Assembly (NCBI GenBank): GCA_963575745.1
Contig: CAUYUJ010014615.1
Coordinates: 1,592,970 to 1,656,969, forward strand
Length of the DNA: 64,000 bases
DNA from: Prorocentrum cordatum
Taxonomy: Eukaryota; Sar; Dinophyceae; Prorocentrales; Prorocentraceae
Direction of reading: 5' to 3'
Positions 31,621 to 42,450 of this stretch are shown here, piece by piece (positions within the stretch are counted from its first letter, which is position 1; every line of letters starts with the position of its first letter). Position numbers and translations under genes: made by a program. The notes below the pieces were generated by a model. It was not told the origin of the DNA, ran no database searches, and saw only the letters and a list, made by a program, of their open reading frames with translations.

Positions 31621-31832
31621 AAAAAGACAATGCAAAATGAAACATCGACTCGAACCCCGATCCTCGATCCTCCTCGTCCTCATCCTCTGCCTCCTCTTCC
31701 TCACCCTCCTCCTTCCCTGTTTCCCCCTCGCTCTTCGTCGTTTTTTCCCCCGCACCACCCTGAAACCTGCGTGAGCCTCCCAGAACCACCCCCCCCTCTT
31801 CCCTCGGCCCACCTCCTCAAACGCTCCAGCCA

Positions 31833-31925
31833 GAGGAGAATCGAACAACAGCGTAATCGACTCGAAGGGGACCCCGTTCCTGTAATCCCTTCCCCACGAG
31901 AGAGGGGAGGTCCCGGCGGAGGGTG
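31833..31925 (+). repeat. ~95-bp conserved module, copy 1
   Basis: GAATCGAACAACAGCGTAAT, CGACTCGAAGGGGACCCC and CCCTTCCCC...GGGAGGTCCCG. Closely related copies at 34010 and 46255 sit next to CCCAAGA blocks, as here (31990-32290). Confidence 0.65.
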
Positions 31926-31989
31926 AGAGGGAGGAGAAGATCCCGCGGGGTCCCTGGCAGCGTCCTGCGAATCGTGACCCCCCCCCTCC

Positions 31990-32290
31990 CCCTTCTCCGA
32001 CCGAGAACGCCCAAGAGAGCCCCAGGAGCACCCCAAGAGAGGCCGAAGAGGGGGAAAACCAACCCACATGTCAAGCTCCCCACTCCAAGAGGCTACCAGG
32101 AGGTCCCGAAATCGCCAATGTTTTTTCGCATGCTCGACTTCCAGGCTTCATACACTCCACGTCGGCCCCAAATGCCTCCGAGAGCTCCCCAGAACGGCCC
32201 AAGTACACGCCAGGATGGCCCGGGAAGGCCCCAAGACGGCCCAAATGCCCCCCAGGACAGCCCAAGAGGGCCCGGGAAGGGCCCAACAAG
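31990..32290 (+). repeat. CCCAAGA repeat block 3
   Basis: ACGCCCAAGAGAGCCCCAGG and GGCCCAAGTACACGCCAGG-like units, interrupted at 32110-32160 by unrelated sequence. Confidence 0.7.
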
Positions 32291-32343
32291 GACTCGCGAT
32301 CGTCGTCGCCGTCGCCGTCGTCGTCGTCGTTCATCGTTCCCCT

Positions 32344-33000
32344 TCAGGGTCGGCAGAATCGGCCGTAAGGCCTTCGCAATAGATCACGTATACTGTGTGG
32401 AAACGCAACTGTCACACAAACGCGGGGTGTATAGCTCTTGAATTGGCGTCGGAGAACGAAAGCTCGTCTGGACCGATCGTGCCTGCGCGAATTGCCAGCG
32501 TCCGCCCACCACACGCCGTAGCTTCTCGCACCCCCGTCGATAGCAATTCTCCTGGGCCCGTCTGTATCGGGGCAAGCCCTTTCATGAAAGCTGCCAGGGG
32601 CAATACACGTGCGCACGGCACTGCATTCCGAATACACACCAGCGGGGTAGCTTATCGACGTCCAAAAACAACCGAGTGTTCCTGGCGAGACGCGCGTCCG
32701 TCGATTCGCGAAACCGACCAGGGACTGCACCCGCACGCTCCAATGCCAACATCGTCTGAACCAGTCAGATTTCCTGTCGACTTGTTTGGGTGCCGTCCTG
32801 TCAATGCCCGACCGAACTTGCTGCCACAGATTTGCGCAAGGGGCGGCCCAATGGACTATGGATTGCAGATCAGCGGAGATGATCGCATCATCGAACTGGC
32901 CAGCCGTTCCTCGCCTCGGGCAGCCAGGCGAGGCGACGCCTTGGCCTTGCGCTGTCATGCTATGCTTGTGCTCCATGGGGGTCGAGTGCGGTCGGCGCAC
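32344..33000 (-). CDS. Possible 218-codon ORF, unrecognised
   Basis: Open with protein-like stretches such as FDDAIISADLQSIVHWAAPC, LWQQVRSGIDRTAPKQVD and WFRRCWHWSVRVQSLVGF. A 285-codon frame on the opposite strand overlaps it entirely. I favour minus on composition (the plus frame ends in a low-complexity KREEAAAEAAQEEE tail), but the choice is weak. Confidence 0.3.
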   Translation of the reverse strand: MRRPHSTPMEHKHSMTAQGQGVASPGCPRRGTAGQFDDAIISADLQSIVHWAAPCANLWQQVRSGIDRTAPKQVDRKSDWFRRCWHWSVRVQSLVGFANRRTRVSPGTLGCFWTSISYPAGVYSECSAVRTCIAPGSFHERACPDTDGPRRIAIDGGARSYGVWWADAGNSRRHDRSRRAFVLRRQFKSYTPRVCVTVAFPHSIRDLLRRPYGRFCRP

Positions 33001-33479
33001 GTAGCGCTTGACGCACTCCTCGTATACTTCGCGATCGGTGTTTTGAGAACCGGTCCAGGGTCAAACACTGCCCGCCCTGCCCTCGTGGTGCCTCCGGGTA
33101 GTTGTTCCCTGCATGAAGCGTCAGCGTCCTCGCCAAGGGACGGGCAAGGAGAAGCAGCAAAAGAGAGAGTATCCTACGAGGCGCGTGCAAAGGTGGAGAA
33201 GCGCGAAGAGGCGGCGGCAGAGGCGGCACAGGAGGAAGAAAGGATGGTTTAGAAACGTGGCGAACAAAGCATGAGGCGGAGACAGGCGTTGAGGCGAAGG
33301 ACGACGACCAGAATGCGGCGGCGGATGGGGACCGGGGTAGCAGGAGGGGGGTTATAATTATCAAGAGGACACGAATACAATGAGAAAGAAGAAACGGAAG
33401 AACAAAGGGAAGTGATAACGGTCAAGTGAGCGCACGTTGGACGGTCGGCGGGGGACCGAGAGCAGTAACGGGATAGGGA

Positions 33480-33660
33480 GACGGCCCAAGAGGCCCCCGA
33501 GAAGATCCCCAATTGGCATTCGAAGGCCAAGAGATCGTCCAGAGGCCCCCAATGGCCCCAAGAGGTCCCAGGAGGCCCCCCAAGAAACCCTAGGAGGCCA
33601 AGAGGTCCTTCGGAACCCTCCCAGAGGGTCCCACGAAACCCCCAGAAGCTCCCAAGAGGG
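33480..33660 (+). repeat. CCCAAGA repeat block 4
   Basis: GGCCCAAGAGGCCCCCGAGA and CCCCAAGAGGTCCCAGGAGG units, then a CTTTTCCTTTCTC tract. Confidence 0.75.
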
Positions 33661-34009
33661 CATCAAAGGCCTCATCATATATGTCATCCTCTTCGTTTTT
33701 CTTCTGTCCCCTTTTCCTTTCTCTTCTCCTACTCCTGTCCCGTCCTCTCTCCCTTCTCTGGGCGTGTCCAAAACCAGGGGGAGGCGGTGTTTCGCCGTAT
33801 GCGTCTTCGATGGCCCCAAGCATGCCTCCAAAAATCCCCCCAACGTGTTGTTTAGTTTTTTCTTTCCGGATGACTACGCACGAATGGGCCAATCATAAAT
33901 CCGCCGACCCCATCGGCGTGTGCGATGGGCTTGTGTGTGTTCGAGTCGTCGTATCCGTCAATCGTCGTCCCCCTCGTCCCCGTTACCTGCACCCTCCTCC
34001 GCAAGCCTT

Positions 34010-34115
34010 TTCGCGAAAGAAAATCGAGCAATGTCGTAATCGAGTCGAAAGGACGCCCCTCACTTTGATCCTTCCCTCGACGGGGGGGGATCCTGAGAGG
34101 AGGGTGCAAGAGGAA
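34010..34115 (+). repeat. ~95-bp conserved module, copy 2
   Basis: AAATCGAGCAATGTCGTAAT, CGAGTCGAAAGGACGCCCC, TTTGATCCTTCCC and a G run. It is followed at 34180 by a CCCAAGA-like block. Confidence 0.65.
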
Positions 34116-34179
34116 GGGGGGACAACGATGCATTCCCCCGTGGAGGTCCTGGGGCCTGTGGAAGCACCAAAACAAACCA

Positions 34180-34345
34180 AGAGAGCCTAAAAAGGTCCCC
34201 GAGACGGTCCACGAGGGCTCCAAATCGCCAAACAACATGTCCCAAACACGTTCAACCTCTCCAGACCGCCTAAAAAGCTCCCAAACGCACCAAAAAGCTT
34301 CCAAGAACACTCCCGAGAAACCCCCCAAAAGGCAAAACGCCCGAG
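34180..34345 (+). repeat. CCCAAGA repeat block 5 (left of copia-1)
   Basis: CTCCCAAACGCACCAAAAAG and related units run up to the left terminal repeat of copia-1. Similar units resume on its other side at 40915. Confidence 0.6.
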
Positions 34346-34349
34346 AAAC

Positions 34350-34441
34350 TCCCATGTTCGCTGCTCAGCTTGAGTAGGATATGGCAATGGTAAAGAATAA
34401 ACGTCACGGCATGCATATCCGAGAGCTACCCGATCAGCCCT
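34350..34441 (-). repeat. Copia-1 terminal repeat (3' LTR-like)
   Basis: Aligned with 40805-40890 from GAGTAGGATATGGCAATGG to ACCCGATCAGCC with few differences. It is very short for an LTR; the repeat may be only the best conserved part. Confidence 0.65.
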
Positions 34442-34831
34442 CCTCGCCGCCGCGTAGAGCTCCCTCGTGTCTCGACCCAGGCGATCTCCGGGCTGCCCCA
34501 GCGAAGCTGAAAAAGCAAGAGTCACTCGCCTCGCCACAAGCAACCTCGACGAAAGCATGCCTGCACACACGAAATCAGTCGCCTCGGCATGGGCGACCTT
34601 CAACGAAAAAGTCATGCCTGCACCTCCTCTTTGCCCTCGGGATCGCAAGCCAGTTCAGGCTCAAGCAGGTTGCCTGCGACCGCGAGAGAGAGAGGCCAGA
34701 CTTGCCCGCAGCCACGTAGAATCCAAGCAGCCCCAGCATCTCATCTAGCTCCTTCTGCGCCAGATGCTTGGTGCCGAGGTCTGCTACATTGACCTTGTCG
34801 GGCGTCTTGGAAAGGATGACTCGACGTTCGG

Positions 34832-36188
34832 TCACATGGCGCTGAAGCCACAAAGTCTTCGTCTCGATGTGTCGGATGCGTCCCGCCCCCAGCGGTGAGC
34901 TATCCCGCTGGCCGCCGTAGCGTCGCCAGCCAGACGCAACTCCAGCTCGCATCCCATGTCGCGCGCCAGCGAGACCAGACCGATCCCACAGGACGCGGCG
35001 CGCACTAGAGCATACAACTCATCCTCACCTGAGCTGAGAGCCTCACAGCCCTGCGTCGCGCTGAAGACCTTGATCATGTGGTCTCCCAGCTGGAAGACTC
35101 CGCAGCTCGTGCTCTTCCTGGTCCCCAGGCAGCCCGCGAAGTCGCTATCCGAGAAGCCCCTGAGCACACCTGACCAACGCTGGCGTCGGAACCTCTGGAC
35201 CAGTCTAGGACGGCCAAGGAGATACCTGGCGATCCTCTTGACCAGCTCCATGCCGTGCTCGCACGGCTCGTGCACGCACTTCGCCGCTTCCTTCACTGCG
35301 TACTTGATGTCCGGGCGGCCCTCGCTGAGGTACCTGGCTCGCAGGGCCAGGCTGCGGTAGCGAGTCGCTTCCCCGCCCTCCAGGACCCAGCCACGGCCCG
35401 CGCTCTTGGGCTTCGCACCTGGCGTCGAGAGAGCCTTCGATTCACGCCAGAGGCCCAGCTGCTGCAACATGATGAGCGCGTGGCGAGAGTCCGCCTCGAG
35501 CTCCACATCGCCTCTCGAGGTCCAACGCAAGATGCGGTTCAGACAGACCACCTCCTGATCATCACCAGCACTCTTGTTTGGTCCCAACATACCCTTGAGC
35601 TTGACCCACATGCACTTCTGCAGCTCGCGGTAGAACTCCAGGTTGTCGCCGCGGGGGCCCTTCAGCACGAAGTAGCAGCCGTAGACGTAGGCCGCGAGCT
35701 TGCCGTCGCCTCTGCGGTATATGCACGGGCACCAGACACCGCGAGAGAAGCCCAAATGGCCCTCCAGCGTCTCGCGGACCAGCAGCTCGAAGTTCCGGTC
35801 TGCGTCGCGACAACCGTAGAGACACCGGACCAGCAGCCCGCGCACGTTGGGGCCAGCTGAGCGGGGGTCCTCCGACGGCAGCTTCACCCACAGCTTCCGC
35901 TTCATCTCGCAGTGAGGGTGAGCCCTCGCGATTTCCAGGAAAATGCGGACGTGCTGGTCCTCCTTGGCAAGTCCTGGGCGAGCAGCAGAAAGACATCGAC
36001 ATCCTGAGCGCCTTATACGGGGGTGTCGCGCTAAACGTCTGCGAGGAGCCCCAAATCCATGCTCGTGCGTAGCGTGTCTCTGCCACGCACAGCCTGCAGC
36101 GGACGTTGGGCTTGCGGTCGTCGCCCTTGTTGACGTCCACCCAGACCATGGGCCCCACGTCGCGCCCGGTCTCCTCGCGGCAGTGCTG
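34832..36188 (-). pseudogene. Copia-1 reverse transcriptase C-part and RNase H
   Basis: Begins after a TAG codon with WVDVNKGDDRKPNVRCRL, shifts frame near 35960, then reads EMKRKLWVKLPSED, LVRCLYGCRDADRNFELL and SDSDFAGCLGTRKSTSCG...SSGEDELYAL, which is the copia RNase H signature. The position of the catalytic V-x-G-D-D motif is YVYGCYF (35669-35690), so both aspartates are replaced. The 3' end runs to GFSAM near 34832. Family identity is strong; activity is excluded by the missing residues. Confidence 0.8.
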
Positions 36189-37090
36189 CTAGGTGTCGTG
36201 CACGTAGGCGCCCAGGCCGCGCAGGAACTCCATCTCCTCCTTGCGGCCAGCTGCCACGAGCTCGGGGTCCAGGGCGGCCCCGCTAATGTTGTGAACGATC
36301 TCCTTGTAGTACTCCGGGTAGGCGTCCCAGACCGGCGGCTCGTCGAGGTGCGGCCCAGCCTCCAGCGCACCCAGCTGGCCGCGGGCGATCGCCTCACGAC
36401 GCAGCCCACGCAGCACCGCATCCACAAACTTCGGCGGGTACCGCTCGATGGCGCGCATGCCGCGCCGACCCGGGCCAACCGTCTGGCAGTGCCGAACACG
36501 CCCAAGACACCGACGCGTCAGCTCGCGGGCAATCTCGGCAGAGAGGTCAACCACCTCGTAGGCTTCTTGACCGCCGCTGGGCCGATGGCATCGTTGCACC
36601 ACAACCCATGCGCACATTGATCACGCACGACGTAGTGTACTCCAGGCATCTCGGCGATCTCTCGGATCATCCAGAGACGCCAACTCCTCGATGATGCAGG
36701 CTGCTCGTGCAAGAAGAGGCGGCCAGCCCTGATCTGCTCCTTGTAGCGCTCAGCACAGAAGACCAGGTGGACGATGCCTCGCTCCATGATGGCGTTGACG
36801 TCCACACCCTGGACCACGTTGAGGGCCTGAAGGTTCGACCACGGCGCGCGCGTCGGGCTGCCGGTGATCAGCAGCGGCTGCTCTAGCTCGATCGTGGCCT
36901 GCGCCCGCTGCCTGTCGCCCTCCTGGCTGAAGTCGTAGCCGGTCCTGATGTCGTAGGCTGCGCCGGGCTCGAAGCCGAATGCACTCGACCGCGACGTGAA
37001 ACGCCCTGATCCATACAGCTCGCTGACGGCCACCCTCCAGTCGCCGAAAGCCGCCAGCAGCGCGCAGAGCTCCAGCGAATCCGCGTCCAT
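36189..37090 (-). pseudogene. Copia-1 region between integrase and RT
   Basis: Two overlapping frames. The first, 37090-36550, reads AAYDIRTGYDFSQEGDRQRA and EQPLLITGSPTRAPWSNLQA. The second, from about 36600, reads LTRRCLGRVRHCQTVGPGRRGM-like text and DPELVAAGRKEEMEFLRGLG. The second ends at the TAG before the RT block. The GYDFS and GSP-x(5)-S-LQ pattern is, from memory, common upstream of RT in dinoflagellate copia elements. Confidence 0.7.
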
Positions 37091-37099
37091 GGAATCCCC

Positions 37100-38416
37100 A
37101 GCTCCAGGCGGCGCCTGTAGCAGCCCGCTCGGCCCAGCAGCCTGCGCCTGCGGCGTGGCTGGCGCCTGCGCCGGCGCCCCCGGCTGTTCACCGCTGATCG
37201 CGGGCGCCCCGACGCCTGCGGCAGCTCCGCAGGCGAGCCCCGACGCGGAACAGCTCGTCGACCAGGTCGCTCGATCTCCATCGGTGCCTCGGCCGGGCTG
37301 GCAGCTTGAGGCGGTGCCTCGGCGCCCTCGCCCTCCCGGCGCACAGGCGCTCGGTCTGCTGCCTCCAGCTGGCGAGCCGCTGCCCCGAAGACGCGAGGCG
37401 CGAACTCAGGGTCGTTCGCCGTGGCCTGCTGGATGCGCTCACGGCACTCCGAGCTGTGGGCCTTGGCTGCTGCGCTGGCGCGGGCCGCGTGGCAGCCCTG
37501 GCATCCATCTGCGAGACCGTGCTCGGCCAGCCCCGCGCTCCTGCGAATGTAGACGCTCCGAGGCTCAGCCGGGACCTGCCCTGGCACAACCCTCGGCTGC
37601 TGCACGGCGGGGTCGACAGGAGGCTCGTCGATGGCCGTCGGGCTGCGGACGTTCTCTGGCTTGTCTGGGGTCGGCGTCCACGGCGCGCCCCTGATCGAAA
37701 GCAGCTGGGCCGCACCGGCCCGCTGGCTCGGCGGCCTCCTCCTGGTCGATCGCGCGCGTGCGACTCTGCGGTCGTAGTCGACGAGCATCTCGCTCGATTT
37801 CTCGATCGCGCCCAGGAAGACCCCGATCCCCCAGCTCCACTCGAACTTGGCGTCGCGCCTCGCACTCCGGAGGAACGCGATGATCTTGCCGAGAGGCGGC
37901 AGCGCCTCGCGGAAGGCCCTGCCCTTGCGCCGCTCGCGCGGCGTCCGTCCAGCGGCGCCGATCTTGCCACGATCGATGCATCCTGCAGCGTGGGCATTTG
38001 GGATGTCTGTACCGCGCGGCAGGGACAGGGCGACTCTCAAAGACCGCGCGACGCCCTTGACCTCCCTCGCTGCCACTTCCACCAGGCCGTTGCCGGCACT
38101 GTCGGAAGGCCGGCGCCTCCTCGGGCACGACCCCGATCTTCGCATTCCTGAGGCGGATCGTCGCCTCCCGCTTGAGCGCCACCAAGGCGCCCTCACCATC
38201 AGACTTGTAGATGACCTTCGGGTGGCCAGTCGCCTCCACCTGGCTCAAGGCGCGGACCACATTGCACTCGTGCTGGATGCCCTTGGGCGGGAGGACGTCG
38301 GCGCTGACCCGCGAAGTGGCCGAGTCGACGCCGACGAAGATGTGATGCACGCACTGGCCCGACTCTACCTCCTCCCGCCTCACGAAGTATCCGTAGTCCA
38401 CCGCAAACGTAGGCAT
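37100..38416 (-). pseudogene. Copia-1 integrase with C-terminal extension
   Basis: Starts MPTFAVDYGYFVRREEVESG, where the D matches the first catalytic Asp. SDGEGALVALKREATIR carries the second. After a frameshift near 38130-38160 the frame gives GNGLVEVAAREVKGVAR, where the glutamate fits the third. Downstream, EHGLADGCQGCHAARA and AHSSECRERIQ match the conserved Cys/His region that follows integrase in this group. The remainder is low-complexity A/P/R. Confidence 0.75.
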
Positions 38417-38783
38417 CGCGCGCGCTCTCCCAGGAGCGCCCGCCGGGTCACCATCGGCACGGCCGCGCCCAGCAAAGCAGGAGTAGCGCCAGCCCCTGAA
38501 GGGTACGTGACCTGCTGCTTCGCGTTGCTCGAGCTCTGCCTGAATAGGCTCCTTCGGCCCACGTCGTGCTCGAACTGGAGCGGGTTGAGACTCGCGGCGC
38601 CGCTCGGCGTCGCCCTCGAGCTCGATTGTGCTTCCAACTCCGTCATCCCCTGCCGCGGCGTCTCCACCTGGCGGGACAGGTGGATCTCGACGGTCGCAGC
38701 TTGTCCATCATCAACTCCATGATGTACCACTCCAGTCAAAGAAGCGACGCCATGCAGCGCAGGAGGCCCCACTGCTGGCGCCC

Positions 38784-40034
38784 TCATCGCCGGTCTTGCG
38801 GCCGCGCCCGCCGCCCGAAAGGGCGCAAACGCTTCTTGCTATGTAGCCTTTCGCAGCCACTGCAACCCTCGACCGAGCAAAGCGGCAACTCCCTCACGAG
38901 CGTCTGGGACATCGGGTGGCCTCCTTCGCCGGCACGATGTTCGCGTCCAGGTCCCACGTGCGCTGCCCGCGCGTGAAGCGGGCCGTCTTGCCGCTCTCGA
39001 TGTGGACGGCGCGGCTGACGTCGTTGCCGCGCTGGCCCTGCTCGAAGACCGAGAGCAGCGGTCGCCAGACCCCGTGGCCCGGGCCCTGACGCCACGCAAC
39101 GCACCACCAGTCTGCACCATGAGCTTGCGCTGACCCTCGTCGCGGATCGGCGCACCAGTCGCGCTGAGGTACTGCGCTCCCGACGGCTTCTCCGCGATCG
39201 GGTAGTCGGTCCCCAGCGGGCGCGGGATCGCTGTGACCGCCGCGCCTGAGTCGACCCCGAAGCGCACCGTCTCGCTGCTCGAAAACACGGCCGACAGGTC
39301 GAGCGCCGCCAGAAGAGGCCGCCCAGGCCCTCGGGCGGCTCCGGCTCGGCCATCTCGCCCAAGGCGCCGGCCTTCTTTGCGACCGGACAGTCCTTGGCCA
39401 GATGCGCCGTCGAGCCACAGGCCCAGCATAGCTTCGGCTTCGGCGCAGCACCAACCTTGCCACCCCCCTTGCCTTTGCCGCGACCTCGACCTCCACCACC
39501 ATTCGGCGGCGCCTTGCCCGACGCAGCCGTCGAGTTCCACCGGCAACCCCGCTTCCAGTGGCCCGTCTTGCCGCACATCGGACACGGCTTGGTCGGCAGA
39601 TCATCAGCGCCCTTGCCCATGCCTGGCCCGCTGGCCTTGCCCTTGCCGCTGCCGATCTTGCGGTTCTTGCCGCCCTTGAAGCCAAGAGCTGCCAGGTGCT
39701 TCGCAAGTGAGTCGAGGACCACCGGTGCTGCGCCTGTGCCCGTTCTCCCCGTCGTCGCAATCTGGGCCCCGGCTCCCAGGTGTCGAGGCGCTGGCTGTTG
39801 AGGAGCAGGTGGTGGCGCAGCGGGTCCTCCTTGAGCGAGCGGGCCAAGATGCATATCTTCATCTCGTCGGGGAACCCGGTGCTGACAGCCTGCTCGTAGC
39901 GCTTCACATTCCTGTCGAAAGAGATCAGTTTCGACGGGGCGTCTCCTTCGAAATCCCACGAGAGCAACTCTTGTGGCAATCCTGCCGCCCGGGTCCGACT
40001 CTGAGGCTAGTGGCAGGTGACGAGTGCCCTCCAA
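38784..40034 (-). pseudogene. Copia-1 gag C-part, zinc knuckles and protease
   Basis: Frame one: LLSWDFEGDAPSKLISFDRN, RYEQAVSTGFPDEMKICIL. A shifted frame carries two CCHC knuckles, CPMCGKTGHWKRGC and CWACGSTAHLAKDC. A third frame has VRFGVDSGAAVTAIPRPLG, where DSGA is the aspartic protease site. Domains are in the expected order but spread over three frames. Confidence 0.8.
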
Positions 40035-40538
40035 ACCTCCAGACCCTCGTTCACACCAGCACTGACTATGCGGTCGAGCGAGAGGCCTATGTTCAGCATG
40101 ACTAACATGTAGTAGAGCTGGCCGCTGAGTCGCACGTGCTCCTCCGGCAGCCTGGCGTTCAGCACTTGCTCGTCCGAGTGTTCTGCGTTCTCCATGAGGT
40201 CCATCAGGGCTGGTTCACAAGCACTGGCGTAGGCGCGGAAGATCGTGCTCCAGTCGCGCCACGTGCCAGGCTCACCGTTGAAATCGTGCGGCTTGCCCAA
40301 GACTCCTCGTGCCGATCAGTCGATTCACTGCTGGTAGACGGCCACCAGGCTGCTCTGCTTGCTGCTGCTGCCCTGGCCCTCGGGCCGCCTGAGCCGTAGC
40401 CTCCGCGGCCCGCGCTCGGGCCTCCGCCGACTGGGCCTGGGCTGCCAGCTGCTGGATCATCTGCTGCAGCTGCTGCTGCTGCTGTTGTTGCGCCGCCGCG
40501 AGAGCCTGCTCGATCTGGGCGACACGAGCCTCGTCCAT
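40011..40538 (-). pseudogene. Copia-1 gag N-part
   Basis: Starts MDEARVAQIEQALAAAQQ, with a polyglutamine and alanine-rich coiled-coil-like helix. It shifts frame near 40290 to GKPHDFNGEPGTWRDWSTIF and QLYYMLVMLNIGLSLDRI, which resembles the gag N-domain of this group. It ends at a frame break at 40010. Confidence 0.7.
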
Positions 40539-40804
40539 CTGTGACCGCCAGGCCGCGCGCCTTGACTATCTTGAGAGCCTCGCCCTCGCAATGCCACCTG
40601 CGTCTGCGGCGAGCCAGCTTCAGCACGCCCTGCACGATGCTCACCCAGCTTTGCTGGGCGTCGTCGGGACCAGCTCCCAGCGGGTCTCGTCCGCGGCTGC
40701 TCCAGCCGCGTCGGCGCCTCCCTGGGGCGCCACGGAGGAATACACAGCGGTATCGCAGACAGGCCGACTCACAACCTCGCTCGGCGCTACCATGATACAC
40801 GGTA

Positions 40805-40890
40805 TGTCCGTTTTTCAGTTTGAGTAAGAGACGGCAATGGTAGACAATAAACGTCACGGCATGCATGTCCGAGAGCTACCCGATCAGCCG
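40805..40890 (-). repeat. Copia-1 terminal repeat (5' LTR-like)
   Basis: Partner of 34350-34441. Between it and the gag start lie about 270 bp of leader without a recognisable primer-binding site. Confidence 0.65.
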
Positions 40891-40914
40891 CTCTCACCTT
40901 TTCTGCGCCTCGCT

Positions 40915-41335
40915 TCTCCAAGATGGTCCAAAACGCCCAAAGATCGCCCAAAAACGGCCCAACAAGCCTCCAAGAAAACCGAAAAACATCCCACGAGGAC
41001 CCCCCCGTAACCTAAAACGCTCCCAAGGCAGCCGAATAACCCCCCAAGACGAGACCAAAAGCGCACCCAAACGGGGGGTTCGAACAGACATTTCGAACCC
41101 TCGGCCACGAGAGGTTCTCAGGAGCCACAAAATCCCCAAGAGGCCCCAAGAATTCCACACGAAGACCCCAGGCTGCCCGCGGAAGCCTCCAAGAGGCTCT
41201 CAAGAAACCGTTCGGAAAACCCGACAAACCAAACAAATCCTCCCAAGATGCCCCCGATAGCCCTCCGAAAAGACCGCAAGAAACACGTTTGTAGACTCAG
41301 GCCCCAAAAGCCTTCCGAAGAAACCGTAAAACGCA
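40915..41335 (+). repeat. CCCAAGA repeat block 6 (right of copia-1)
   Basis: ACGCCCAAAGATCGCCCAAA, CCCCAAGAGGCCCCAAGAAT and similar. It continues the type of sequence that ends at the other end of copia-1. Confidence 0.7.
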
Positions 41336-41439
41336 CCGAGACCGCTGCGCCAAGGGAGATACGGCAAGGGAGGGAGGTAGAATGGGCAAATTGACAGGGC
41401 TCCTCCTTCCCCCCTCATCGTTCCTCCACACACACACAC

Positions 41440-41634
41440 GCCACTCCTGGGCGTATGTGGTTCAGCGGATATCTGAATACACCGGCCGTGTGGCGAAAGC
41501 GCTGAGATCACCGCCAGAGCCCGCTGCCAACAGTCGCCCTTCTGGAGCGCACTGACCTCAGCGCTGTTGCGTAGTTGAATATGTCGCGGGCGGCTGGTCT
41601 GGAGGTAAGCCTGGGGGTCGCGAAGGATGGCCAT
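41440..41634 (-). CDS. PPR-like exon fragment
   Basis: The frame reads MAILRDPQAYLQTSRPRHIQ and then RNSAEVSALQKGDCWQRALA, ending VISALSPHGR. It resembles the N-A-x(2)-SAC-x-KG-x-W-x-x-AL pattern of pentatricopeptide repeats, RNA-binding helical repeats of organelle proteins. Only one or two repeats are visible and the frame becomes low-complexity after about 41440, so it may be one exon of a longer gene or a fragment. A diverged DNA copy lies at 42350-42450. Confidence 0.4.
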
Positions 41635-41689
41635 GTAGCCTTCAACTCCATCCTAGTGCAAAGGATTTGGCCGTCAACTCTCACTTAAT

Positions 41690-42125
41690 GAAAATAGTTG
41701 GCCATCAACTCTCCGAGTTGACGAACCCCTTTGATGGCCTCCTTCCAAAATCACGAATCCCATGTGACGGCCTCCTCCCGAATTGACGAACACCCTTGAC
41801 GGCCTCCTTCCAAATCGACGAACCCCCTTGACGAGCCCCCTCGACGGCCTCCCTGTGGGGCGACGAACCCCGTGGCGGCCTCCCTCCGAAATGCCGAACC
41901 CATTTGACGGCCCCCCTCGCCGCACTCTCCGTTGGGACGAACAAAGCGCCGGGGCCGAGCTGATGGTTGTAAACGATTTCGGCCCTGACAAACAAAATGT
42001 CGGGGCCGACTTGACGGCTCCTCTCGTCTAAGCGAACGAAGTGTCGGAGCTGAATTGACGATCGCATTCGTCATAGCGAACGTAGTCATGGGGTCGAGTT
42101 GACGACCGAAGTGTCTGAGCCGAGT
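41690..42125 (+). repeat. GACGGCCTCC / TTGACGAAC minisatellite
   Basis: Diverged 30-50 bp units marked by CCTTGACGGCCTCCTTCC and CCGAGTTGACGACC. The right end runs into a tRNA-like sequence. Confidence 0.7.
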
Positions 42126-42129
42126 TGAC

Positions 42130-42185
42130 GACCGTAGCGGGCGCTTCTCCAAACATGCGCCGCCCTAACCACTGAGCTGAACTCA
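42130..42185 (-). other. tRNA-like head (box A), incomplete
   Basis: On minus: CAGCTCAGTGGTTAGGG fits the D-arm/box A consensus, followed by a possible anticodon stem GGCGC...GCGCC with loop. No T-arm GTTCGA sequence follows at the right distance, so it is not called a tRNA gene. It may be a tRNA fragment or a SINE head. Confidence 0.4.
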
Positions 42186-42349
42186 ATAGCCTAGTATAGG
42201 TTGGCCCGTGAACTCTCGCCCACGAGTACCAGTGGTCAGAGTGACCTTGCTGTTGTTCGTTCCCTCCGGGCGCGCTGTTTTCTTGATGATTATGACAGCG
42301 TCTAGAGCAGTGCTAGCATATCAAGGCAGCAAACCCAGGGGCATGCAGG

Positions 42350-42450
42350 GTTTAGCGGATTCCTGACTGTACGACCAGCCGGCAACCAACAGCAGGGACT
42401 GTCGGGCGAAAAGTCTGAGATACACGCCGCCTGGCGGGCTACTGACTGGC
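42350..42450 (-). repeat. Diverged copy of the PPR-like exon DNA
   Basis: Shares ATCCGCTAAACCC, GCGAAAAGTCTGAGAT and GCCGCCTGGCGGGCT-like segments with 41455-41540 in the same orientation, with an insertion of about 20 bp. Its frame is broken. Confidence 0.45.

Larger units (their letters stand above)
34350..40890 (-). mobile_element. Copia-1: degenerate Ty1/copia retrotransposon
   Basis: Right to left the element holds gag, two zinc knuckles, an aspartic protease, integrase, reverse transcriptase and RNase H. Integrase before RT is the copia order. Terminal direct repeats of about 90 bp share TAAACGTCACGGCATGCAT and CGAGAGCTACCCGATCAGCC. CCCAAGA-type sequence flanks both ends, as expected if it inserted into that repeat. 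Several frameshifts, one in-frame TAG and loss of the RT catalytic aspartates make it non-autonomous. Confidence 0.85.

Noticed and set aside
38235-38260. Possible dinoflagellate spliced-leader sequence (GGCTCAAG)
   Set aside because: Only eight bases match, and they lie inside the copia-1 integrase frame. No full leader sequence was seen anywhere.
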